Positions 11,079 to 21,666 of a stretch of 64,000 bases of DNA are shown here, piece by piece. The stretch is from NCBI GenBank assembly GCA_023897205.1, contig JAHWDD010000007.1, positions 2,356,001 to 2,420,000 of the forward strand, given 5' to 3'. Each line of letters opens with the position of its first letter. The first letter of the stretch is position 1. The stretch is from Exophiala sp. HKRS030 (Eukaryota > Ascomycota > Eurotiomycetes > Chaetothyriales > Herpotrichiellaceae). The position numbers and the translations under genes were made by a program. The notes under the pieces were generated by a model. That model had not been told where the DNA came from. It made no database searches and saw nothing but the letters and a program-made list of their open reading frames with translations.

Positions 11079-14000
11079 GCTTTCAAATTCGTCTCTGCCG
11101 CTCAGAGGCCGGACAACTTTGGTAATAATGAACGACCAACACTTCCCTGTCTGCCTATGCCTCTATCTCTATCGTCCTCTCCGTCCACGAAATAAGGCCC
11201 ACTTGATCCGGAGACGGGAAGAGGGATTCAAGATGGCGTCGATCTGACGGTTGCACCTGATGATGACTGTAAGGTCAGGCCAATAATTATTGTGCCGCGA
11301 CTAATCCATGGACTGGAAGAAGAGAAACGGGAAATGGAGAATGCAAGAGGAAGACGGATGGATTAGCAATTCCTTACATAATTAATCAATTTCTCCCTCA
11401 GAAGCCTAGGGCAAAACTCAAGTACGGAGCAGCTTGGAAGTCAGAAGTATAGGCGCTTTAGGCACTGAGGCGCTCCGAAGTCCCGAGGTCCCTAACTCGC
11501 CCGTGAGCCCCATTACTTCGTCCTGCCGGCTGGAGGAGGCCACGGAGGCGCAATGACCCATGCCCCAATCTCGAGGCTCGAGTCTTCAGACAGTGTGAAG
11601 GGTAAATGTCATAAATCACGTACACGCACCGCACAACTGCCAATGAAAGTGGCACAACTTGCAACACACTTCCGGCAGCTCCTCCAACCACCAACCCACC
11701 AACCCACCAACGCAATCGGGTCAGTCAATTATGTAAGATTCAAGATACTCACGTTACCCAAGTAGGTAGTACCATAAGTGATAGTAATAGGCAAGCACAC
11801 GCCCCTGTGCCCCCTCGTGCCCCTATGACCTCCGTGGCCATCGTACAGCGAGCACCCTCCTGCCTGTCCCCCGTCACCCTGTCACAGGCAGTGGCAGTGG
11901 AACCAAATGGAGAATATACGCCGGCGAATGTCCACCTGCTCCTCCATCCTCGAAATGTTTTGTCATATTCCTACTCCCAAGTCCGTACTGGGTCTCCACC
12001 TTGTGACAGTTGTGGCGAAAGTTGCTTTGCTCTTCCTCAGGATGTGTGGCAGTGGTACTGTGCAGTGTGCACATCCTCCCTGCCTCTCGCCCCTAGCATC
12101 TACCCTCCAAGCTCCACGCCGACTGGCCGACGTTTGCCTCCGGCCCTAGTATCACTGTCACCTACGGAGTACAGTATTCGTGAGTATTGTATCAGCATGT
12201 GGGAGTTCCTGCCTTCCTGACTCCTTACGTCACCTTTTTGCTTGGCACCGGTTGATTACTCAGAGTCAGCCGGAGGAAGGCACGACAGAGGCCGTGCGAT
12301 GGCCTAAACTTGTCTTCATGCAACGTCTCCTTCCTCTCCTCGGACCGAGCACCAGCTGATCTTATGTCTTCGCCACACCTACTATTTTTGAACATCTCAT
12401 CTCAGGAACGCCGCTGTTACAGTTTACTCTTTACTGACTCACGTGCTGACCCAATCATCCAGACATCACGTGCACCATCGAGCCATCTACGCATCAAGCA
12501 TCAGTGATCAGTGTTCACTCATCACCTCCTGTTCAAAGGCCAATCCCACTTTACTGATTAGACTGCTCCCAATTCGTCTATGAAATTCCTTTCCCCACAC
12601 TCTGTCATACCTCTCGCCAACATCTTCACGGCGGTGAATACCACGATATCTGCTCGTTGTCAGCACCTCAGCCTCTCGCCCTCTCGCAGCCTTGCCCGCT
12701 TCCCAACCACAGATACACCCTTCCAGAAAGACCCCGAGCCCTTTTTGACAACTAAATTGGTCTAGACCATAGGTTGGGACACCCAATCACTCGAATCACC
12801 TCAACAAGCCAGCAGCCGTATCCTCGCACTGTGCATCTACTGCCCAAATATCGGCACTTGTGGGCATGGAGTACCTCTTCACGCCGGCTTATGGCTTCTG
12901 CATGGAAGCAGGGGTTTCAATCTCGATCGAGACCAAATTCTCCACCTCAAGGCGTGGGCCATGATGGCCTATTCTTCAGATAAGACTGTGACAAGAGCAC
13001 TAAAACCCCAGGCCTCCGTACAATCCACTCAGGTAATCAATCGTCAAGAGCTCACTAAGAACGACCTCAGATGGAAATTCTCCTCATGCCTCAGGCTCTG
13101 CACAACACCTTAGTCGTACTGTTTTTATGAGACAAAGAAAGCCTACTCCTCGACAAGCTAGTCCAAAAATGGTGTTTGTGTCACATAGTGAAATTCCAGA
13201 GGACATGGTAATCTATTGGTTCGGGTTTGCAACAGCGAAGCAACGGTACTTCTAACCCCTGATCTGCATCCATGCGGGGACCTGGAGCCTGCCCAGGGAA
13301 CATGTTCCAGCCATCGATCGATTCAATTTCAGGATTCTATTCAGTCACATGGTGTGCCCTGACCTCAGTGTGGTAGATCCCGATTCAAGCATACGATAGC
13401 ATTCGTTCCGTCTGTGTTATCTGGGTGAATATGCTTCATTGGAGAACGCAGCACATTTCCAAGAGTCGAGCCGAGATCCCATCTTGGGAGATGATCAAAG
13501 CAGAAACATCAAGCCTGTAAATGTCGACACGGGTCTTGACCTCGTGTCCTATCATTTTATCTTCGGCATTGCCTGTTTGTCGTCTCATCATCTTGATATG
13601 TCAAGTATCGCAACTTGTGGACGCGCCATGACGCCCCGACAGCCTGTTGTGCAATTACACATCGACCGATTTGAATGGTGTAACAAGCCTCTGGACCGAT
13701 CCGTACGCCTGCGCCTTCCAAATTGGATTAATGCCCCTTCCCAGTGCGTCTGCCTGCACTGACCTGCCTTAGTCACTCACTAGATGACTAGAATCGCTGA
13801 GGCGAAGCTTTCTCCACCATGTATGTATCCTTTTCCTGGAGCACGTGCCTGGAGCCACTCGCTGCACCTGCTTCACGTGCTGCGACATCTAAACTTCCAC
13901 GAGGCCTCGTCCAGGTGCCTTTGTGACGACCCCGAACCGTTTCACAAATGTCTCTGATGACCTTACAGCTTCGTTTGCTAATTCATTGCAGGAATACTCG

Positions 14001-15742
14001 ATTTCGGACACTTTCGCCGAGGATGTCGACCACGGTCACCTTCAGGATCTAGTTTTCACGAAGCAGCGAGACAGAAATATCAGCGAGAGGCATTTGTTGG
14101 CCCAACATTCATCGTGGTTCAAATCTATTAGCTGGGTCCTTGGTACCTCAGTCAACGCAAACCTGAGCTCCCCGTGGTCAAACGCCATCGGTCTATGACA
14201 GTCCAGTCGTACGCAGTCTTCATGTGTCAACCATCTTGTCGTTGAATCTTCAACGATTCTTTATCAACATATCTAGCTCACAGGCTACACTACTTCACCC
14301 ACTCCCCAGCTCTGGCTTACGAAATCAGCTGGTTCACATATTGCCTCGCTTGCCTTTTGTTGCTAAGCACAAAGCATATCCCGAGCGGATAACAACCCTG
14401 CCTGAGATATTGGGGGCCGTCGCAGCCTTACAGCATTAAATCCCACTTAGATAAGTCGATGGTGAGCAAGGATGTTTTAGAAGCGTGTGTAATTCGACCG
14501 ACGTTCGCTCTTGTCTAACATCAAATCGAGAGCTAAAGAATCAAGGCAGAGTCGGTCTTGATGAATTTCAGCCTCCATAGAAGCGTTGACGGGAAAGGCA
14601 GCTCTCAGACCGTGTATTTTCTGCATTGCCGTCAACCGTTACGGCCTTTTTCATAACCCCGGTTGATCGAATGCATCTTTCGGCCCCGGCATTCTCGACT
14701 CACGCCACGATCTGTATCAACATGGCCGATCTCCACCGTCTGCCAGGGCCATGTGGCTAGTCCATTTGGATGCAAAAGAAACGGCCCTGTAAGCAATCAT
14801 TAATATCGACTGAAATCGGCTAAAATCGTGACATAAACACACAATCGGGAAGGTGTCCTAGGTCCCAATCTGTGCAAGACGCGAGCGATCCAGTTGGCTT
14901 CGCGACAAGGGTCTCGTATCGTTGGCGCATGCAAGTCTTCTGTCGCCCTAGAATACCACTACGGTATCGTCGTGAAACGAGCAACCATAGGTCTCGCTAT
15001 GATACATGTCATTTCACCCATTTGCCACAGACTTCCCCTACACCCGGAACCGGATGAGCCGCAGCAGCGGCGACGACGGCAGCAGAATTGGGACAGAGAA
15101 CGAGGGTCGAGAAGCTGGATATACGCGGGTCTGCAGGTGCGTGCATAGCCAGCCAGCGTCTGCTCCCTGAGACTCCGTGGCCCACCGGCATGGATCTGTT
15201 CCTGGTAATCGTACCCTTCATTATTCGCCGGCGAGAGCACACCGGGCGATTCTGAGACGGTGAGGAATTGGAATTGTTCATTCTCCCTTTGTTTTCCACG
15301 AAACGTAGTCATCGGTGGTGTCAGCGACTCAGGCCTTACTCCGGCTTTTTATTTTTCGAATCTCTTCCCCGTCATCAACTGTAGGTTGCTTTGCTGAGCA
15401 TCACATAAACATCACATCATGCCGCTGCGAGACCAACTTCTCCCCTATTCCAGTCTCTCACTCGTTCTGCTCGTCTGGCTGCTCTCCTTGTTGCTCTCCT
15501 TGTCTTTCTGTCGTGTGGTCCTCACGTATGTGTTCTGTAGCCATCGCAAATCCCCCTCCCACAAGCAGCTTGCTGCTTGTTTCGGACATCGCATATAGCA
15601 TCGTCCCTCAATAAAACCACATATGCTTCACAGGCTCGCATGATCGATCTGCGGAAGCCATGGATGATTGCACGAATCGAGTCGACCCGGAACCGGAATC
15701 GGAATTGGAATCGATGAGACCGAATCCGCAGCAAATGCGAAT

Positions 15743-18130
15743 TCATCCGACTGGACAGCACGCCAGCCAGTGGATCAGCAGATGCACGAGTGTCAATGCA
15801 CATGCCGACAATGCAAGGGCGGACGTAGGACGAGCGTGCTGCGTCATCGGGGAGAGGGAGAAAGAGAAAACATGGAGTTTCGACTTCGATGCTGCTACGC
15901 CATTCGAGGTTGCGCCCGTGGCTCCGGGCGAAGGCGATGGCGATGTTGTGGGGATGCCCGTTGCGGTGTAGACGCCGGTTGGGAGCCGTGTGGTTGTGCC
16001 GCTGGGAGATGACGGCGGTGAGGATGACGTCGTCATCGTCGAGGCCGTGTTCTCGCTGGGATCATTGTTGCCGCTACTGCTGCTGTCGCGGCTGGCAGAA
16101 CCAGGGTTGGTGCCATTTAGATGCGCCGTGCTGCTGCTACTGCTACTACGGCTCGCGGTCGTTGCGCTGGGCATCAGGCTCGGTGGGGGCGGAGTGCCCG
16201 GCACACCGGCGGCGGAGGTGGATTGGGGATTCGGACCGTGCCAGTCCTCAGCGCGAGCATAGAGCACGCCGTTGATGATAACGCCGGCGTTGTTGGCTAC
16301 CATGTTCTTCTGGTCGACGTTGCAGGTCGCGTTCATGGCGCGGATGAAACACGTTGGTGCCGCCATTGGCGGTGGCGACGGATTCGTGTGGGTTGAGTTG
16401 GGCTCGCCGTCGGATCGGTATGTCGACAGGTCAGCTGTCGAGCCCATGCTGAGCTCGGTGCCCTTGATGACGCGCGAGAATACGGTGAATGCCGTTTCTG
16501 GCTGATACGCCGGCACCAGATGGCCGGCATCGTAGATCCGACTGAAGCTGAGGTTCCCGTATTGCCGCACCACGCCGCCGATGTATGTGTCGTTGGCTAC
16601 GATCGGCGCGTAGCCTGCTGAGTACCACGGGGCGTAGCTTGGTCCTGCCGCGGCAGCGATGGCGAATGAGATCGCCTCGCCTCCCAGCCAGTTGCAGATG
16701 TAGTCTCGGTCGCCGTAGATTAGCGCGATGCGTGTCCCGGAAGCGAGTAGTTCCACTAGATCCTCGATGATGCCGCTGCGCGCGTAGTCTCCTGTTGTGT
16801 TGAACGCGTTGAATACCGCGAGAGAGTCTTGGGTGTAGTTGACCGGCACTGATATTGCCTGTTGTACGGAGAGTTGATTGAGATATTCGAGATAGAAAGG
16901 ATTAGGAAACGGATCGAGCATGTTTTGCGTAATGTCGTAGATTGACCGGCCAGAAGATGTATACGGCCCGATAACACGGACTTGGCAATCGAATTGGGCC
17001 CGTGAGCAGGCTTCGTTGACGAGGTCTATGTCTCCGGCTCCTTCTGGGTCTAAGTTGACTTGTTCTGCACGACAGCGAGCCGTGAGTTGTCGGCACCCGT
17101 CGGCTCCATTAAAAGCACTCAGTGCGTTGAGCTGCTGAAGTTGGGAGATCGTCTGAACCCCGTAGCTGTTCTGATACGCGAATCGGGGGTAGTAGGGGGT
17201 TTGAATGAGTAGGTCGATCCATCCGTTGATGATGCCAAGAGAGCTTAGCGTGAGCTCGATTGTGCGATTCGCGAAAGCTGGGTCGGTATTGCGGCGTCTA
17301 TTCTGGGCTTTGAAGAAAGAGCCTGCTGTGGGGCCATACCGTCCGCCATAACTCTCGGTGAAGAGATGTATTTCGGCGGTCGAGTGATTGTTGTCTCGGC
17401 GCATCGCGGTGTTGTACTCGGGAAACGAGGTCAGGAAAGTCTGAAGAAAATGCCACATAGACTGGGCGGCGATGCTGGAAGTGTTTGCCGTGAAGGCTGG
17501 GTTGCCCGAGCCAAATGTCCCGTTGAGAAACGTGAAACTCGGCTGCGAAGCAGGTGGCTCTGTGGGCGGCGTGGTGATGGACTCATCAAGCAGATTCAAT
17601 GAGATGTTGGTCGGAGTGTCGTAGGAGAAGCCAACCTGAACGGGCTGGTCGATGAAGAGAATATTACTGCTGCGATCCCATCCCCATTCTCGAGCTACGG
17701 TCCCAAGAAGACCGTCGGAAAGCTCAACCACATGACAAGGCCCGACTTCCTGGAAGAGGCCGACCATACTGCTCGAACCGGGACCGCCATTGATGAAAAT
17801 GGTCAACGGAGCAGTTTCCGGTAACTGCCTTGCTTCGAAGAACCAGAAAAACGTGTTGATGGTGTAGTTACCCTGATTGGGGTCTAGCACATCAGGCGGT
17901 AAGGTGATATAGCCGGAATATTGCTTTTGTGTGCTGAAAACTGTAGTACAAGTGCCGTTGGGGACAGATTTGTATCTGATAGTGACGTTGGAATTGATTG
18001 GAGATGTGAGGAGAGTGGTCGTTTCATTTGAGATGGGTGGAGGGAATTGTGCTCGACCCACAGAGAGGAGAGAGGCGATAGCAACGATGGCAACCCAAAA
18101 GTAGATGAGCCATGGTGTGGACGTGGCCAT
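15743..18130 (-). CDS. secreted serine carboxypeptidase, peptidase S10 family
   Basis: Intronless, 795 aa. Residues 1-27 form a signal peptide (hydrophobic core YFWVAIVAIASLLSV, cleavage near GRA-Q). The S10 fold follows: the oxyanion-loop motif NGGPGSSS at 114-121, catalytic Ser260 in ESYGG, catalytic Asp476 in GDRDYICNW, and catalytic His537 in DAGHLVPAYQPE. All triad residues are present, so the enzyme should release C-terminal residues from peptides at acidic pH in the vacuole, wall or medium. Many N-x-S/T sequons suggest heavy N-glycosylation. From about residue 560 the protein continues into a roughly 235-residue Ser/Thr/Pro-rich tail that ends in a hydrophobic segment. That is much longer than typical S10 enzymes and resembles a GPI-anchored stalk. 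An unrecognised terminal intron could shorten the tail. The gene is divergent from RPB3 with a 957-bp gap. It is a carboxypeptidase S1-type relative; the exact orthologue is not assigned. Confidence 0.93.
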   Translation of the reverse strand: MATSTPWLIYFWVAIVAIASLLSVGRAQFPPPISNETTTLLTSPINSNVTIRYKSVPNGTCTTVFSTQKQYSGYITLPPDVLDPNQGNYTINTFFWFFEARQLPETAPLTIFINGGPGSSSMVGLFQEVGPCHVVELSDGLLGTVAREWGWDRSSNILFIDQPVQVGFSYDTPTNISLNLLDESITTPPTEPPASQPSFTFLNGTFGSGNPAFTANTSSIAAQSMWHFLQTFLTSFPEYNTAMRRDNNHSTAEIHLFTESYGGRYGPTAGSFFKAQNRRRNTDPAFANRTIELTLSSLGIINGWIDLLIQTPYYPRFAYQNSYGVQTISQLQQLNALSAFNGADGCRQLTARCRAEQVNLDPEGAGDIDLVNEACSRAQFDCQVRVIGPYTSSGRSIYDITQNMLDPFPNPFYLEYLNQLSVQQAISVPVNYTQDSLAVFNAFNTTGDYARSGIIEDLVELLASGTRIALIYGDRDYICNWLGGEAISFAIAAAAGPSYAPWYSAGYAPIVANDTYIGGVVRQYGNLSFSRIYDAGHLVPAYQPETAFTVFSRVIKGTELSMGSTADLSTYRSDGEPNSTHTNPSPPPMAAPTCFIRAMNATCNVDQKNMVANNAGVIINGVLYARAEDWHGPNPQSTSAAGVPGTPPPPSLMPSATTASRSSSSSSTAHLNGTNPGSASRDSSSSGNNDPSENTASTMTTSSSPPSSPSGTTTRLPTGVYTATGIPTTSPSPSPGATGATSNGVAASKSKLHVFSFSLSPMTQHARPTSALALSACALTLVHLLIHWLACCPVG

Positions 18131-19087
18131 CCGCCTTTGAAGATACCCGCATCAATGGTGTTGAAAAGGCTGAAAAAGAGTCGTTAGAAAGAGGGGTTGA
18201 CTGATATCCTTGGGTGGTAATAGCGGGCATCAAGAAAGGCGAGAGAAAGAAAAAGATCAAGTCTCAAATGAGTGTCGCCAGGAAAAAGGATATGTGGTAC
18301 AGTGAACAGCTGCTCAAGTTCAGGATCACGAGGATGTTAAGTTGGAACTGAAGACGTCAGGCGAGGCTTTGATTGAGCCTTTGAGCCTTTGAGCCTCGGA
18401 GCGGAGTTGATGTGCTCATTGGACCTTGGAGGCTTGGACCTTGCATTAAACTAACAAGAATATGTTAAGTGGTTGACTACCGTGACTACCGTACCGTAGT
18501 GTGAAAGCAAAGCCCGCGATTGAATCGACGAGATTGGCGGGATGCAGGTACCCATACCCATAAGCCACCGCATGAATGAAAAAGGGTGAAAGGCATCTGA
18601 GATGATATGATCTAAGCTTGTCTACTTCCACCTTATTCCCTACTCCGTTGAGCTTTCAGTTGTTCGCTACATCAGGTACCAAATGCCGATCTAATGCTTT
18701 GTTTGCCCTGCTGGACAGAAATAATCAGATGGGAATGCAAGTCGCAAGCCGTGATGAAGACATCGAAATGTGCGGGGCGAGGCGGATTCTGTCTGTCTGG
18801 GGTTGGGCGCCAGCCACTTCCCGCTACATTATCACTACTTTTGTCACGTGAAGACGCCCACTGACGCCACATCATAGTGCTCAGTATGCTTCACACTACA
18901 TCACTACGGTCGACTATCTTCACATCACTAGCAGAGGCGCCCGGGCCAGAAAAAGTGTCACGGTCGCTCTCGTCGTCGCCGCCTCCCCTGCAATGTTTTC
19001 CACATTCCTGTCTACTGCGAAACCTCCTGCCTCCTCTTCTTGGATGAGAATCCCTCCTGTACCTTGAGGACTGTTGATACAGTCATT
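18131..19087. promoter_or_regulatory. divergent promoter region, carboxypeptidase / RPB3
   Basis: The 957-bp space between two outward-facing genes must hold both promoters. It contains a perfect TCACGTGA palindrome at 18844-18851, 237 bp upstream of the RPB3 start codon. A short run of TTGAGCC repeats lies near 18375-18400. No TATA box can be assigned with confidence. Confidence 0.6.
18844..18851. promoter_or_regulatory. TCACGTGA palindrome, RPB3 upstream
   Basis: A perfect palindrome 237 bp upstream of the RPB3 start codon, identical to the sites before the AT-hook gene and eL13. Confidence 0.5.
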
Positions 19088-20155
19088 ATGGCTTACAATG
19101 GCTATAACGGCTACGGCGACGATGGGATGGATGGTGTCGAATCCGCCGGTCCCAAGGTCACCGTGAGAGAAGTGCGCCTTCCCTACAATCTGTCGTCCCT
19201 CTGTCCACATCCATCTGACTTGTACTAGGTCGATCAAGATCGTGTCGACTTCGTCCTTCAATCGTGTTCTCTTGCACTGGCAAATTCCTTGCGCCGTGCT
19301 ATCCTTGCCGAAATTCCTACCATCGCCGTCGACTTGGTCGACATTACTGTTAACTCCTCCGTCCTCCCTGATGAGTATCTGTCCCACAGACTCGGTCTCA
19401 TTCCTCTATATAGCAAATCAGTCGGTGAAAACCTGGCGTACTCGCGCGACTGCGACTGCGATGATCATTGTGACTTCTGTTCCGTCATCCTACGTCTTCA
19501 CATACGCTGCACCAAACCAGGCACAATGAACGTCTACGCGCGCGACTTGATTGTTGCAAATTCCCGGCAAGACAACATTGGCAATCCTGTCATCCGAGAT
19601 GCTAATGGCACCGGACCATTGATTGCCAAGCTGAGACAAGGTCAAGAGATTCATCTCGAGTGCATTGCAAGGAAAGGCATTTCGAAGGAACATGCAAAGT
19701 GGGCACCAACTGCAGCAGTAGGCTTCGAGTATGATCCGAATAACAAGCTACGGCATGTTGATTACTGGTACGAGACTGACGCCAAGTCGGAATGGCCAAT
19801 TGATGAGCGCAATGCCACGTGGGAAGGAGATGATTCCGCCGCAGACGCTGCTTTCGACCCCGATGCAGTCCCAAGTGCCTACTTTTTCGACATCGAGGGC
19901 ATTGGTACTCTTGAGCCTGACGACATTGTCCGGGGCGGGATTGATGTGATTCAGAAAAAACTGGCAGATACCATCAGGGTTCTTGGAGGCGCCGATGCTG
20001 CTGGCGCCGATGGGCTGAATGGTGGTCAAAGTCCAGATGCATATGAGCCTGCACCAGCCAACGGTGGGTACAATGGCTACGGAGGTGTAAATGGTGGTAC
20101 GACACCCTACGGCGCCAACCCTTATGGCGGTGGATATGGCGGTGGTGGCTACTAG
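19088..20155 (+). CDS. RPB3: RNA polymerase II subunit Rpb3
   Basis: Two exons, 19088-19171 and 19229-20155, with a 57-bp intron (GTGCGC...TAG). The product is 336 aa. Exon 1 ends ...VTVRE and exon 2 begins VDQDRVDFVLQS, reconstituting the Rpb3 N-terminal strand. The alpha-motif LANSLRRAILAEIPT and the block VLPDEYLSHRLGLIPL are diagnostic of the alpha/Rpb3 family. The cysteine cluster CDCDDHCDFC is the Rpb3 zinc-binding loop, which is absent from the Pol I/III counterpart Rpc40. Rpb3 heterodimerises with Rpb11 to seed Pol II assembly in the nucleus. The C-terminus has an extra Gly/Tyr/Asn-rich tail of about 40 residues (GGYNGYGG-type repeats), and the N-terminus also begins with a NGYNGYG stretch. 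The start codon is set by the conserved exon-1 sequence. Confidence 0.97.
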
Positions 20156-21666
20156 ATATTTGGAACCTTTTGATCCAGGTCAACGATATTACGTGGCGCA
20201 ATCATCACCTGATTGTTGCATACTCTCACAAAAGCATCATGGTACAAAGCAAAGCGATTTCACATCGAAGCAGTCTCATGCAAATGGACAGAGCATTTGT
20301 GCCTCTTAAGCGAGTGGGCTGATATACGACAACACATGTTGATCGACCCATCTTCCAAAAGCGACATGAAATGATCTCCTGCTTGTTATCCTTCGAGCAT
20401 TGGTTTCTTATTCAGGGTTTGTCTTTGGTCAGCCTTGGAACTCTTTGACCGGACTTGGAGCAGATTAGCTACCAGTTGTTCAGACTTGCGATTCGAAACA
20501 AAAAGCTACCAGCATCCGCCAAGAGACCATCAATTCATCAGAAGCCGGCAAGCTCACGTCGCTAACTCTGATTGATCAAATGATATACATGGGAGGCAAA
20601 TGCGACCTCAGTTTCAAGTACAGCAAGGAGAACGGAAGGGGCAAGTGGGTGGTGCTCAATTGATTGGATGGACGAGACTTAAGTCAGCAAGAAACGGGTG
20701 ACATTAACCTTTGATAATCGACCCTGATTACTACAACTACCCACAGGGATCAAGAAGTAGTTTCTGCAAACTAGGAGCAGAATACAGCTCGAGATTGGTT
20801 CAACTGATGAATCCTGGAGAAATTCCCGATACAGGTTGTCGCAAATACGTATGCTTTGGCATTAGTACAAGCTGTACAGCAGTCCCTTGATGACAGATAG
20901 CTGGAAGTAATTTCTTATTTATTCATAGTCACGTCTGCGGCCGGAGGTGTCTAGCTCTCTGTATCGGATTTCTCCTGTGCAACACACTTGAAACTAGCCG
21001 TCGTAAAGAGAGAGGCAGAGGCGAGAATACCCTCATCAGTGATCAGTCCGACCTGCAGTGCACAAAAGAAAACGAGTCAGGGTTGCCGAGACTCTACGGC
21101 CAGTGTCGACCAGTCAGCAACCATCATAGCGGTTCGGAAGTGTTGTCAGGGCTCCAGAGAAGATTGCAGAGTGCCAAAGTTTTACAGTACAAGGTTGCTA
21201 TTGTTCCAGTTGTGCAATCCACTTGTACCTGCTCGATAGGCAGGCACCCCCAGACGCGCGATTACGGAAGGCACGATTGACCACCCGCCCACTGCCCGCC
21301 GCCCGCCGCTCCGGTCAACTTCGTGCTCTCTGCGGCCTGCCCTGCGGTCTTCGGTCTGCCCCTCCTTAACCCGTCATATCCACCCACTCCTGGTCCCTCC
21401 CTGGACCATCCCACCAAAAACTCACCCAAGAAACTCACCACATCTTTGAACGAGACGAGCCCACGGCCACTCGGGCCCCTCATAACAGCTGTCCTACGTT
21501 TCGGTGACGAAGATTAGCCTCAATTCAGCAAGCCCGACCACTCCAACAAGAATCGACTGTTTCTGGTCCAGAAATTTTCTCAACACTTACTCTCTCTTTT
21601 GCTTTTTTGCAATCCTTCATCTCATCCTTCGTCTTTCTCAAATAGATTCACATTCCAACCGCAATC
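20156..21666. other. intergenic, promoter side of transketolase
   Basis: 1.5 kb with no coding signature. From about 21280 the plus strand becomes pyrimidine-rich (repeated CCGCCC, CTC and TTC tracts), as is common just upstream of highly expressed fungal genes. The leader of transketolase probably starts in this part. I see nothing else. Confidence 0.55.

Larger units (their letters stand above)
9493..15742. other. 6.2-kb region without a supported gene, upstream of the bZIP gene
   Basis: The longest open frame is 137 codons (11807-12220, plus) and has no recognisable fold. Others are shadows of repeats. Near the bZIP gene the minus strand holds several short upstream ATG frames (for example 9996-10334 and 9710-10009), as expected of a long fungal transcription-factor leader or promoter. 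Four CACGTG cores occur between about 12.4 and 13.9 kb. The right end contains the 3' flank of the carboxypeptidase gene. An unrecognised multi-exon gene cannot be excluded. Confidence 0.45.

Noticed and set aside
11807..12220. Plus-strand frame of 137 codons with several cysteines (CDSCGESC)
   Set aside because: The cysteines suggested a zinc finger, but spacing fits no known class, the rest is low-complexity and no exon continues it.
15660..16396. Several plus-strand frames up to 128 codons
   Set aside because: Antisense to the carboxypeptidase tail; GC-rich codons make the opposite strand open.
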